NCBI RefSeq assembly: GCF_902381825.1
Contig: NZ_LR698973.1
Location: forward strand, 311,253 to 350,391
Source of the DNA: Pseudocoprococcus catus
Lineage (GTDB): Bacteria > Bacillota > Clostridia > Lachnospirales > Lachnospiraceae
Length of the DNA: 39,139 bases
Direction: 5' to 3'
In this document: positions 16,593-24,798 of the stretch, piece by piece
Layout: each line of letters opens with the position of its first letter
Numbering within the stretch: position 1 is the first letter of the stretch
The notes under the pieces: model-generated
Database searches by the model: none
What the model was told of the DNA's origin: nothing
Seen by the model: only the letters and a program-made list of their open reading frames with translations
Made by a program: the position numbers and the translations under genes

Positions 16593-16598
16593 TTATTA

Positions 16599-17474
16599 AT
16601 GAGAAATGTTAAGATAGCAGCTATTCAGATGCAGTGCAGTACGAATCTGCAGGCCAACCTTGAAAAGGCCGAGAAAATGGTACGGCAGGCAGCAGGAGAT
16701 GGTGCACAAATCATTTTGCTGCCGGAACTTTTTGAACGGGAATATTTTTGCCAGCAGCGCAGATATGATTTTTATCATTTGGCAAAGCCTGTGAAGGAAA
16801 ACGATGCGGTGCAGATGGGCATGCGGCTGGCAAAGGAACTGAACGTCGTATTGCCGATCAGCTTTTATGAACAGGATATAAACACATTATATAATTCCAT
16901 TGCCTGCATTGATGCGGACGGCACATTGTCGGGGGTGTATCGTAAGACACATATTCCGGATGATCATTATTATCAGGAAAAGTTTTATTTTACACCGGGG
17001 AATACCGGCTTCAAAGTATTTGATACCCGTTACGGCAAGATAGGGATTGGTATATGCTGGGATCAATGGTTTCCGGAAACGGCCAGATGTATGGCCCTTA
17101 TGGGAGCAGAGATACTGCTTTATCCGACGGCGATTGGCTCCGAACCGATTCTTGAATGTGACAGTATGCCGCATTGGAGACGCTGCATGCAGGGACATGC
17201 GGCTGCCAATCTCATGCCTGTGATTGCTGCCAATCGGATAGGCCGGGAAGAAGTGACCCCATCTCCTGAAAATGGCGGACAGAGGTCAGCCCTTGTTTTC
17301 TATGGCTCTTCTTTTATGACAGATGAAACAGGTGGATTGAAAGCCTGCGCGTCCAGAGATCAGGAAGAGATTTTAACCGGTGTGTATGATCTGGATGATC
17401 TGGCTGATAAACGTCTTGAATGGGGACTTTTCCGGGATCGGAGACCGGAGATGTATTTAAAAATAACACAATAA
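16599..17474 (+). CDS. aguB: N-carbamoylputrescine amidase
   Basis: This 291-residue nitrilase-superfamily amidase has the E-K-C triad at E43 (LPELFEREYF), K116 (YRKTHIPDDHYY) and C153 (GIGICWDQWFPE). The YRKTHIPD and CWDQWFPE strings are typical of N-carbamoylputrescine amidases. It produces putrescine, CO2 and ammonia from the AguA product. It is the last gene of the operon and is followed by an inverted repeat that can act as the terminator. Confidence 0.95.
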   Translation: MRNVKIAAIQMQCSTNLQANLEKAEKMVRQAAGDGAQIILLPELFEREYFCQQRRYDFYHLAKPVKENDAVQMGMRLAKELNVVLPISFYEQDINTLYNSIACIDADGTLSGVYRKTHIPDDHYYQEKFYFTPGNTGFKVFDTRYGKIGIGICWDQWFPETARCMALMGAEILLYPTAIGSEPILECDSMPHWRRCMQGHAAANLMPVIAANRIGREEVTPSPENGGQRSALVFYGSSFMTDETGGLKACASRDQEEILTGVYDLDDLADKRLEWGLFRDRRPEMYLKITQ

Positions 17475-17482
17475 AATTTTTT

Positions 17483-17619
17483 AAAAGAACTGCTTGTTTG
17501 ATTTTCGATTTGTTCCTGAGTATGGTATACTGGTACTATCTATCAAAAAGGGCTGGGCCTGGTTTTATGCTTAAAGGAAAAATTGTATGATAGAAATCTA
17601 TATAAGCAGTTCTTTTTTT
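17483..17619 (+). terminator. Long-loop terminator after aguB with a promoter inside the loop
   Basis: AAAAGAACTGCTT (17483-17495) is a perfect 13-bp inverted match to AAGCAGTTCTTTT (17604-17616), ending in a T-run to 17619. The ~108-nt interior has a nested TCTATCA/TGATAGA pairing (about 17538-17544 and 17587-17593). Transcripts from aguB contain both arms and can fold. Transcripts from the internal promoter contain only the 3' arm. Confidence 0.6.
17523..17531 (+). promoter_or_regulatory. Extended -10 promoter for the 86-aa gene
   Basis: TGG followed by TATACT (17526-17531) forms an extended -10. No good -35 is seen at 16-18 nt (TTTCGA-like only). It lies within the loop of the inverted repeat after aguB and points at the gene starting at 17654. 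Confidence 0.5.
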
Positions 17620-17653
17620 ATGAGAAAAAGAAATCAGAAAGTGAGGAAGTATA

Positions 17654-17914
17654 ATGAACGAATTGTACGAAGCGATTGAGAAGAAGATTAAGGCATCCGG
17701 ATATCCTCGGGCTATTTCAGGAGCCGATGTGTATGATGATATTTGTGACCAGATTGAAGGTAAAGAAAACGGAGAATATATATTATTATCAAAATTTGAC
17801 GAAGATGTCGTCTTTGAATATCATATTACCATTCAGGATGAGAACTTTAATCTGGGCATTTTGACGATGAAGACACCTGAAGGTGTATTTAAGGCAGATT
17901 TTGATGCAGAATAG
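17654..17914 (+). CDS. Conserved-looking small protein, 86 aa, unknown function
   Basis: The product is acidic and soluble: NELYEAIEKKIKASGYPR, then GADVYDDICDQIEGKENGEY, then strands (ILLSKF, VVFEYHITIQ, LGILTMKTPEG). Predicted layout is an N-terminal helix followed by a small beta sheet. There is no signal peptide, membrane segment or metal motif. A GAGG site precedes ATG 17654. I recall similar proteins in Lachnospiraceae but no function. It may be co-transcribed with the antiporter 39 nt downstream. Confidence 0.65.
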   Translation: MNELYEAIEKKIKASGYPRAISGADVYDDICDQIEGKENGEYILLSKFDEDVVFEYHITIQDENFNLGILTMKTPEGVFKADFDAE

Positions 17915-17953
17915 AAACCGGATGGAAAATATATTTTATGATGGAGAGAGAAG

Positions 17954-19609
17954 ATGAAAACTAAAAGAAAACGGATCGGTATGCTGGCATTCATTGTGAT
18001 GATTGCTGTATTGATGATTGTGACGATGCAGACGCCGGGAACAATTGCAGATTCTGAGAATTATCAATGCCAGACATATGCAACAGTTTTTGCACTATTG
18101 CCGCCGGTGATCGCTATTGGATTGGCTTTGATCACCAAGGAAGTCTATACATCACTTTTGGCCGGAATCATTGCCGGCGGCCTGTTATATTCCAATTTTA
18201 ACCTGGAGCTGATGCTGAACACGATTTTTTATCAGGGAGAAGGCGGCATGGTCATGAAGCTGTCGGATTCCTGGAATGTGGGTATTCTTGTATTCCTTGT
18301 GATGCTTGGCATTTTGGTCGCACTGCTCAATAAAGCCGGCGGCTCTGCTGCTTTCGGCGAATGGACCACGAAGCATATCAAGACAAGAGTCGGTGCTCAG
18401 ATTGCGGTGATTGCCCTTGGTATAATGATCTTTGTGGATGATTACTTCAATTGTCTGACAGTGGGAAGTGTGATGCGTCCGGTGACGGACCGACATCAGG
18501 TTTCAAGAGCCAAGCTGGCTTATATCATTGATGCGACGGCAGCGCCGGTCTGCATTATTGCACCGATCAGTTCCTGGGCTGCGGCTGTTACGTCTTCTGT
18601 GCCGGAGGAGGCCGGTATTAACGGATTTTCTGTATTTATTCAGACAATTCCATACAACTTATATGCAATTCTGACATTATGTATGCTTTTGGCAGTGACC
18701 ATTTTAAAAGTTGATTTCGGTCCGATGAAAAAGCACGAAATGAATGCCTTTAAAGGCGATTTATTTACAACACCGGGAAGACCGTATGAAAGTGATGAGG
18801 AAGCAATAAGCAATGATAAAGCCCATGTGATGGACCTTGTTTTGCCGGTTGCAGTGTTGATCGTCAGCTGTATTGTGGCAATGATCTATACCGGCGGATT
18901 TTTTGACGGTGCTTCCTTTGTGGATGCCTTTGCGGATTCAGATGCATCGGTCGGCCTTGTTCTGGGTGGTTCCGTGGCACTTGTATTTACGTTTATTTAT
19001 TTCATGATGCGTGATGTTTTATCTTTCAAGGAGTTTACAGACTGTATTCCAGAAGGTTTCAAAGCCATGGTTGCACCAATTCTGATATTGTCCATGGCAT
19101 GGACTTTGTCAGGCATGACAAATCTTCTGGGAGCCAAGATTTTTGTGGCAGAGTTGGTGGCCGGTTCCGCTTTATCTATGCAGGGATTTCTTCCGATGAT
19201 CATCTTCCTTGTGGCAGCTTTTCTGGCTTTTGCAACAGGTACATCATGGGGCACATTCAGTATTCTCATTCCGATTGTTATCGGCGTCTTCCCGGAAGGA
19301 CAGATGATGGTAATTTCTATCGCGTCTTGTCTGGCCGGTGCCGTATGCGGTGACCATTGTTCACCAATTTCAGACACAACGATCATGGCGTCAGCCGGTG
19401 CACATTGTGAGCATGTGAATCATGTTTCAACACAGCTGCCGTATGTGCTGCTGGTTGCTGTCGTATGTATGGTGGGATATTTTCTGATTGGTGTTTTCCG
19501 TGCAGTTGGGCTGGCTTCTATTGCCTGGCTTGCACTGCCAATCTGCATAATTATCCTTTTAGCCATTTTATTGATTATCCGTGCTAAAGGGACGAAGGAG
19601 GCGGCTTGA
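17954..19609 (+). CDS. Na+/H+ antiporter NhaC family transporter
   Basis: This 551-residue membrane protein has about twelve hydrophobic segments and NhaC-family motifs: FALLPPVIAIGLALITKEVYTSLLAGI, FVDDYFNCLTVGSVMRPVTD, IDATAAPVCIIAPISSWAA and, near the end, GTSWGTFSILIPI followed by GDHCSPISDTT. These regions line the transport path, and the paired Asp residues in FVDDYFN are typical. It would exchange cations or amino-acid-derived anions for protons or sodium. NhaC homologues include lysine and malate/lactate exchangers, so the substrate is open. Position downstream of the polyamine operon makes an organic-cation substrate possible but unproven. Confidence 0.85.
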   Translation: MKTKRKRIGMLAFIVMIAVLMIVTMQTPGTIADSENYQCQTYATVFALLPPVIAIGLALITKEVYTSLLAGIIAGGLLYSNFNLELMLNTIFYQGEGGMVMKLSDSWNVGILVFLVMLGILVALLNKAGGSAAFGEWTTKHIKTRVGAQIAVIALGIMIFVDDYFNCLTVGSVMRPVTDRHQVSRAKLAYIIDATAAPVCIIAPISSWAAAVTSSVPEEAGINGFSVFIQTIPYNLYAILTLCMLLAVTILKVDFGPMKKHEMNAFKGDLFTTPGRPYESDEEAISNDKAHVMDLVLPVAVLIVSCIVAMIYTGGFFDGASFVDAFADSDASVGLVLGGSVALVFTFIYFMMRDVLSFKEFTDCIPEGFKAMVAPILILSMAWTLSGMTNLLGAKIFVAELVAGSALSMQGFLPMIIFLVAAFLAFATGTSWGTFSILIPIVIGVFPEGQMMVISIASCLAGAVCGDHCSPISDTTIMASAGAHCEHVNHVSTQLPYVLLVAVVCMVGYFLIGVFRAVGLASIAWLALPICIIILLAILLIIRAKGTKEAA

Positions 19610-19611
19610 TC

Positions 19612-20034
19612 ATGAGGATTGTTGTCAGTGCCTGTCTTTTGGGGGAGAACTGCAAATACAGCGGCGGCAATAATGAGAATAAAGCGGTGCTGAATTTTGT
19701 AAAAGACCATGAGCTTATACCGGTCTGTCCGGAAGTATTGGGTGGACTGCCTGTGCCGAGAATGCCGGCAGAGATCGTGAATGGTGTTGTCAGATGCAGG
19801 GACGGACGGTCCGTGGATGACGCATTCAGAAGCGGGGCTGCCAAGGCGCTGACGATTGCTTTGAAGGAAAAAGCAGATCTGGCCATTCTTCAATCCAGGA
19901 GTCCTTCCTGCGGCGTCAAGGCTGTTTATGATGGTACTTTCAGCGGGAAAATTATTCCGGGAGAAGGTGTTTTTGCAGCGTTTCTTCGGGAAAACGGCAT
20001 CAGAGCCATAGATGCTGCGGATATTGATGTATGA
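19612..20034 (+). CDS. DUF523 / TudS-like protein
   Basis: This 140-residue protein has the DUF523 pattern VVSACLLGENCKYSGGNN, PVCPEVLGGLPVPR and LQSRSPSCG. The three Cys positions match those that bind a [4Fe-4S] cluster in TudS, a thiouracil desulfidase of this family. Whether this member removes sulfur from thiouracil is inferred only from the family. ATG 19612 has an AAGGAGG site; it starts 2 nt after the antiporter stop, so the genes are co-transcribed. Confidence 0.8.
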   Translation: MRIVVSACLLGENCKYSGGNNENKAVLNFVKDHELIPVCPEVLGGLPVPRMPAEIVNGVVRCRDGRSVDDAFRSGAAKALTIALKEKADLAILQSRSPSCGVKAVYDGTFSGKIIPGEGVFAAFLRENGIRAIDAADIDV

Positions 20035-20087
20035 AAAAAAGGATACATGGATAATTTTACCTGTGATTAATAAAGGAGAGGATTGGA

Positions 20088-21089
20088 ATGGCCTTTGATT
20101 TCAACGAACAATTTGAGAAGATGATGCGGGAGTATGATGTGACAGAAGTTGTACTGCTTGGACATATGAATCCGGATGGGGATGCAGCAGGTTCCGTCAT
20201 GGGGCTGGCACATTATATCAAGGTGAATTATCCCCAGTATACAGCATGGCCTTTTTTGTCAGATAAACTGGATAAAGGCCCGAAGAAACAGGTCATGGAG
20301 GATGAGATTTTTGCTCCTTTTGAGCGTCCGAAGTTGGCGTCTGAAAGGTATGCAGTGATTGTCTGTGACACAGCAACTCTTAAAAGGCTCATCGGCATGA
20401 AATATTACCAGCGGGCAGTGGTTTCGATGATCATTGACCATCATGCTTCTAACGAAGGATATGGAATAATCAATGACATAAAAGTTTCGGAATCCTGTGC
20501 CTATAACGTTTTTGAAATATTAGATAAAGAAATGCTCAAAAAGGCGGCTTCGGCACCACACCCGAATGGGGCAGATTATCTGTATATGGGCATTCTTCAT
20601 GACACAAGCCGATTTTCAAGATCGGATGCCAAAATTGAGGCAGCGGGTTCAAAATTGCTGGCAATGGGGGCCGATCATCGCTATGTGATGCGGACGATGC
20701 AGGATAAGACATTGGATGATCTGATCAGACAGGGAGAGATCCTTCGCAGAGTGAAGCGCGTGATGGAGGGCAAAGTGGCATATGTTTATATGTCCTATCA
20801 GGAAGCGAAGAAACTGCATATCAGCTATGAAGATATTCATCCTATCAGCGGAATGCTCAGAGATTGTGAAGATATCGAGATGGGGTTTTCTATGTATGAG
20901 GAAGCACCGAATATTTGGCGATGTTCTTTCAGATCGGATGGACAATGGATAAATGTGAATGAGATGATGAAAAGTTTTGGTGGCGGCGGACATGCGGCGG
21001 CAGCCGGGCTTCGCAGAGAGACCGATCAGCCGGAAGTATTGCTTGAGCAGCTGCTGGCACAGATTGAAAGCATACAATCGTTGGGGTGA
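20088..21089 (+). CDS. nrnA: DHH/DHHA1 phosphoesterase, NrnA-like oligoribonuclease/pAp phosphatase
   Basis: This 333-residue DHH protein shows GHMNPDGDAAGS (motif I), VIVCDT (II), the DHH motif in IIDHHASNEGYG (III), and GILHDTSRFSRSDA (IV). A DHHA1 domain with GGGGHAAAAG follows at the C-terminus. NrnA-type enzymes degrade 2-5-nt RNA (including pGpG from c-di-GMP breakdown) and 3'-phosphoadenosine 5'-phosphate. A c-di-AMP-directed relative is possible but lacks the usual PAS/GGDEF attachment. An AAAGGAGAGG site precedes ATG 20088. Confidence 0.88.
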   Translation: MAFDFNEQFEKMMREYDVTEVVLLGHMNPDGDAAGSVMGLAHYIKVNYPQYTAWPFLSDKLDKGPKKQVMEDEIFAPFERPKLASERYAVIVCDTATLKRLIGMKYYQRAVVSMIIDHHASNEGYGIINDIKVSESCAYNVFEILDKEMLKKAASAPHPNGADYLYMGILHDTSRFSRSDAKIEAAGSKLLAMGADHRYVMRTMQDKTLDDLIRQGEILRRVKRVMEGKVAYVYMSYQEAKKLHISYEDIHPISGMLRDCEDIEMGFSMYEEAPNIWRCSFRSDGQWINVNEMMKSFGGGGHAAAAGLRRETDQPEVLLEQLLAQIESIQSLG

Positions 21090-21238
21090 TGATATTAATC
21101 GGCATTTTACTTATTCGGAATGACTGTCTGAGCATCAGGTGGAGATCGTCAATATTATGGACGCTGCTCTGAAGTGGAAGTAGAAAGAGAACTGTAAGAA
21201 AGTTCATAGAATTTTAACAGAATACCGGGGCAGGAAAG

Positions 21239-21267
21239 TTGACGTAAAACTAAAAAAAGAGTACAAT
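21239..21267 (+). promoter_or_regulatory. Promoter of the ectB-like gene
   Basis: TTGACG (21239-21244) and TACAAT (21262-21267) are spaced 17 nt apart. The ~110-nt leader that follows contains two tiny ORFs before the gene start. The part of the gap from 21090 to 21238 shows nothing recognisable. Confidence 0.75.
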
Positions 21268-21346
21268 ATGATAATTGTTTAGAGTATTTTGAAGGCTGAA
21301 TCTGAATGATGATGCAATACACAATGAATATACAGAAAGGAATAGG

Positions 21347-21385
21347 ATGCCTGAACGATGAGGCATGATGTGTGATAAAATATGA
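21347..21385 (+). promoter_or_regulatory. Two chained mini-ORFs before the ectB-like start
   Basis: A good AAAGGAATAGG site is followed at 21347 by ATG and a 4-codon ORF (MPER, stop 21359-21361). A second mini-ORF at 21365 (MMCDKI) stops at 21383-21385 and overlaps the real ATG 21382 as ATGA. ATGCCT/AGGCAT (21347-21352 and 21361-21366) can form a hairpin. The real start has no good site of its own, so reinitiation is plausible. Confidence 0.4.
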
Positions 21386-22620
21386 ATATTTTTGAAAAGA
21401 GAGAATCTGTTGTCAGATCCTATTGCAGAAAGTACCCTGTCGTTTTTAAGAAAGCTTTGAATGCTGAAATGTTTTCTGAAGACGGTGAGCGATATGTTGA
21501 TTTCCTGGCTGTAGCCGGTTCTATGAATTATGGTCACAACAATCCTGAGATTAAGAAAGCCGTTTTGGATTATCTGGCAGATGACAATATTATCAATGCA
21601 TTGGATATGTATACCAGTGCCAAAGAGGAATTTTTGACTGAATTTGAGAGACTGATCCTGAATCCGAGAAAGCTGGATTATAAAGTTATGTGCTGCGGAC
21701 CGACAGGTACCAATGCAGTTGAGGCAGCGCTGAAATTGGCCAGAAAGAACAAGAAACGGACCAATGTGATTGCTTTTGCAGGTGCTTTTCATGGCATGAG
21801 TCTCGGCAGTCTTGCCTTGACGACAGATAAGACAAGCCGTGAAGGCGGCAGTGTTCCGCTGACCAATGTCACATTTGTTCCATATGACGGCACATTTGAT
21901 TCACTGGCTTATTTGCGTTGGGTTCTGGAGGATGACCATTCAGGTGTAGACAAGCCTGCGGCAATTATTCTTGAAACCGTTCAGGCTGAGGGCGGCATTA
22001 ACCCTGCCAGTGTAGAGTGGCTGCGCGGCATTCGTCAGATCTGTGATGAGAACGACATTCTGATGATTGTGGATGATATTCAGGTGGGCAACGGCAGAGC
22101 AGGTTATTTCTTCTCCTTTGAGAGAGCAGGCATTGTTCCGGATATGGTTGTTATGTCCAAGTCTATTTCAGGTTTTGGCATGCCGATGGCACTGCTTCTG
22201 ATCAAACCGGAACTGGATATTTTCAAACCGGCAGAACACAATGGTACATTCAGAGGCAATCAGCTGTCTTTCATCGGCGGTACAGCCGGTATCCGATATT
22301 TTACGGAACACAAGCTGGATGAAGAAGTCAGACGTAAGGGTCAGATCATTGAGCAGTTTATTCAGAAAGAGATCCTGCCAATGGATGCAAGACTGGTACA
22401 TAGAGGCATCGGCATGATCTGGGGTATTGATTTCAATGGCATTGCGCCGGAGAAAGCCATCGAGGTCATTCACAAGGCTTTTGACAATCATCTGATTCTG
22501 GAAGTTGCAGGCCGTCATGACGGCGTTGTCAAGATTATGCCTCCGCTGACAATTGAGGATGACACACTGATGGAAGGCCTTCAGATTGTGAAGAAATCCA
22601 TTGCAGAAGTGTTGAATTAA
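21382..22620 (+). CDS. ectB: Diaminobutyrate--2-oxoglutarate aminotransferase (EctB-like)
   Basis: This 412-residue class-III aminotransferase has the EctB opening (FEKRESVVRSYCRKYPVVF), AGSMNYGHNNP, CGPTGTNAVEAALKLAR, FHGMSLGSLALTTD, VDDIQVGNGRAGYFFSFE and the PLP lysine K260 in MSKSISGFGMP. It makes L-2,4-diaminobutyrate from aspartate beta-semialdehyde and glutamate. No ectA or ectC is adjacent, so ectoine synthesis is not supported here; diaminobutyrate may feed a diaminopropane pathway or a secondary product. It has its own promoter, two mini-ORFs ahead, and a shared terminator after it. Confidence 0.9.
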   Translation: MNIFEKRESVVRSYCRKYPVVFKKALNAEMFSEDGERYVDFLAVAGSMNYGHNNPEIKKAVLDYLADDNIINALDMYTSAKEEFLTEFERLILNPRKLDYKVMCCGPTGTNAVEAALKLARKNKKRTNVIAFAGAFHGMSLGSLALTTDKTSREGGSVPLTNVTFVPYDGTFDSLAYLRWVLEDDHSGVDKPAAIILETVQAEGGINPASVEWLRGIRQICDENDILMIVDDIQVGNGRAGYFFSFERAGIVPDMVVMSKSISGFGMPMALLLIKPELDIFKPAEHNGTFRGNQLSFIGGTAGIRYFTEHKLDEEVRRKGQIIEQFIQKEILPMDARLVHRGIGMIWGIDFNGIAPEKAIEVIHKAFDNHLILEVAGRHDGVVKIMPPLTIEDDTLMEGLQIVKKSIAEVLN

Positions 22621-22647
22621 TCTATGAATAGAGTTTGGATATAGAAG

Positions 22648-22701
22648 AAAAGCTCACAGAAGAGGAGAGTGTATAAACATCGAATATTTCTGTGAGCTTT
22701 T
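22648..22701. terminator. Bidirectional terminator between ectB and the peroxiredoxin gene
   Basis: AAAAGCTCACAGAA (22648-22661) pairs perfectly with TTCTGTGAGCTTTT (22688-22701), a 14-bp stem with A-run and T-run edges. The flanking genes converge on it, so it can end both transcripts. Confidence 0.8.
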
Positions 22702-22724
22702 ATATTATTATTTCTTTTATATCG

Positions 22725-23387
22725 TTATTTCATTTTTTTCATGGTAAGATACCAGTCGAGATGTTCAATGGTATTGTCTGAACTTTCAAGACGTTCCTGA
22801 GCTTCTTCAATTGTCAATGGAGCCCCCATGACTACAGCATCTCCGGGCTGCCAGTTTGCCGGTGTGGAATAATGTGTTTTGTCATTTAACTGCAATGACT
22901 GTAGAATACGTATAATTTCAGGAATATTTCGTCCGGTGGACATAGGATAGTACAAGATGGTACGGATCATACCCTCTGGATCAATAATAAACACTGCACG
23001 AACGGTTTGTGTATTTGCAACAGTCTGGAGCATACCATATTTTCTGGCAACATTCATACTAATGTCTGCAATAATTGGGAAAGGAATCTTCACTTTTCCT
23101 TCGTTATTGAAATTCAATGCTTCGATACTTTTGATCCAGCCAAGATGAGAATGAAGTGAATCAATGGAAAGTCCAATTAGTTTGGTGTTAAGTGATTCAA
23201 AGGTTTCATTCATCCTGGAAAGGGCAATAAATTCTGTTGTACAAACCGGTGTAAAGTCAGCCGGATGTGAAAAAAGGACAACCCAACTTCCTTTATAATC
23301 GGCTGGAAAATCAATTTTCCCCTGAGTTGTCATTGCATGAAATTCTGGTGCATGGTCACCAATGAGCGGCATTTTGTTTTCTTCCAT
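22725..23387 (-). CDS. Peroxiredoxin, 1-Cys (Prx6) type
   Basis: This 220-residue peroxiredoxin has the active-site motif HPADFTPVCTTEF with peroxidatic C49. No other cysteine is visible, which fits the 1-Cys Prx6 subfamily, as do the length and the long C-terminal domain (TPANWQPGDAVVMG). It reduces peroxides using an external thiol donor. The GGAGG site lies ~31 nt before ATG 23387. Between them is a 4-codon in-frame mini-ORF (23405-23391, MQLI then TGA), so the expression signal is unusual. Confidence 0.9.
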   Translation of the reverse strand: MEENKMPLIGDHAPEFHAMTTQGKIDFPADYKGSWVVLFSHPADFTPVCTTEFIALSRMNETFESLNTKLIGLSIDSLHSHLGWIKSIEALNFNNEGKVKIPFPIIADISMNVARKYGMLQTVANTQTVRAVFIIDPEGMIRTILYYPMSTGRNIPEIIRILQSLQLNDKTHYSTPANWQPGDAVVMGAPLTIEEAQERLESSDNTIEHLDWYLTMKKMK

Positions 23388-23567
23388 AGGTCATATTAAC
23401 TGCATACAGGTTGCAGTTCCTCCTTTCTAAAAATAAAATCCACAATAATCAATTTTATTTTATCATATTTTAATAAAAGTGCAGCGATAACTTGAGAGAA
23501 AATTTCTTATTATGTATTATATTTATAGGAAAATGCATTTGAGTTATTGTTTGTTTTGCATATATCC

Positions 23568-23596
23568 TTGACGCAAAGTGGTAAAAAGCATATACT
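23568..23596 (+). promoter_or_regulatory. Promoter of sbcDC
   Basis: TTGACG (23568-23573) and TATACT (23591-23596) are separated by 17 nt. The sbcD ribosome binding site AAAGGGGGT follows. The rest of the 23388-23567 divergent gap is A+T-rich; no further clear element is seen for the minus-strand gene. Confidence 0.75.
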
Positions 23597-23640
23597 GTTG
23601 TTTAAAATTAGTTGAGACTAATGAATGAAAGGGGGTACTT

Positions 23641-24798
23641 ATGAAGTTTTTTCATTTATCGGATTTACATATCGGATTAAAACTGATGAACAGAGATTTA
23701 CGGGAAGAACAGATGGATATTTTGCGGCAGGTGACAGATTTAGCCAGAGAAGAACAGCCGGATGCCGTCGTGATTGCCGGGGATATCTACGACAAGGCCG
23801 TTCCGGCGGCAGAGGCAGTGGAAGTGTTTGACAGCTTTATAACGGAACTGAAAAGGGCTGTGCCGGAGGCTGAGATGATGCTCATCAGCGGCAATCACGA
23901 CAGCGGTCTGCGCTTGAATTGCTTCCGAGAGATTCTGGATGAACAGAAAGTACATATGATTGGACTGCCGCCGAGAAGGGAAGAAGAATATATTGAGAAG
24001 GTGACGCTTCAGGATGAATTTGGGCCGGTGAATTTCTATCTTTTGCCTTTTGTCAAACCGTCTATGGTGAAGCAGATTGTGGGCGTGGATGAGAATGGCA
24101 ATAATCTGTCCTATGATGCGACTTTGCATAAATTGATTGCAAGGGAAGAAGTTAATACGGCAGAGAGAAATGTGTTAGTCAGTCATCAGTTTTATTTGCC
24201 TGTGGGAGAGAATGCAGAGTCAGTTGAGAGAATGGATTCGGAGATTCGTACTGTGGGCAACATCGATGCTGTTGCGTCAGATGTGCTGGAAGCCTTTGAT
24301 TATGCAGCGCTGGGACATATTCATAAACCAATGAAAGTGGGCAGCAAATTGTATCGTTACTGCGGAACGCCTTTGGCCTGCTCAGTCAGTGAAGCCGGAC
24401 AGCAAAAGGGTGTCATTATGGTGGAAATAGGTGAAAAAGATCCCAAGACGTCAGTAAAGATAACAGTGCTGCCGCTGAAACCGCTGCGTGAAGTGCGGAT
24501 CATCAAAGGCAGTCTTGAAGACGTACTTGTACAGGCCTGCGAGGATTTCGTGACGGTGATCCTGACGGATAGAGTCGATTTAGATATTATGGATATGCAG
24601 GACAGAATCCGAATGGCGTTTCCGTATTTGCTGGAAATCCGACGGGAAGTACTTCGAAAAGCCGATTACAGTGAGAAGCTAATGGCGGAGAAGGAACAGG
24701 ATCCTTTTGAATTATGTTGTTCCTTTTTGAAGGATTTGGATGATGAAGAGAAAACGATTCTTCGGGATGTGATACATACCGTGCAGGGGGTGAAATAG
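23641..24798 (+). CDS. sbcD: Exonuclease subunit SbcD
   Basis: This 385-residue Mre11-type metallophosphoesterase has HLSDLHIG (D8, H10), GDIYD (D48), SGNHDS (N85, H86), LVSHQFYLP and ALGHIHKP, the full set of dinuclear-metal ligands. With SbcC it forms a complex that opens DNA hairpins and trims blocked or broken ends. The stop codon TAG directly abuts the sbcC ATG, so translation is coupled. Confidence 0.95.
   Translation: MKFFHLSDLHIGLKLMNRDLREEQMDILRQVTDLAREEQPDAVVIAGDIYDKAVPAAEAVEVFDSFITELKRAVPEAEMMLISGNHDSGLRLNCFREILDEQKVHMIGLPPRREEEYIEKVTLQDEFGPVNFYLLPFVKPSMVKQIVGVDENGNNLSYDATLHKLIAREEVNTAERNVLVSHQFYLPVGENAESVERMDSEIRTVGNIDAVASDVLEAFDYAALGHIHKPMKVGSKLYRYCGTPLACSVSEAGQQKGVIMVEIGEKDPKTSVKITVLPLKPLREVRIIKGSLEDVLVQACEDFVTVILTDRVDLDIMDMQDRIRMAFPYLLEIRREVLRKADYSEKLMAEKEQDPFELCCSFLKDLDDEEKTILRDVIHTVQGVK

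Noticed and set aside
21382..22620. Ectoine biosynthesis cluster
   Set aside because: Only the EctB-like enzyme is present; no ectA or ectC neighbour.
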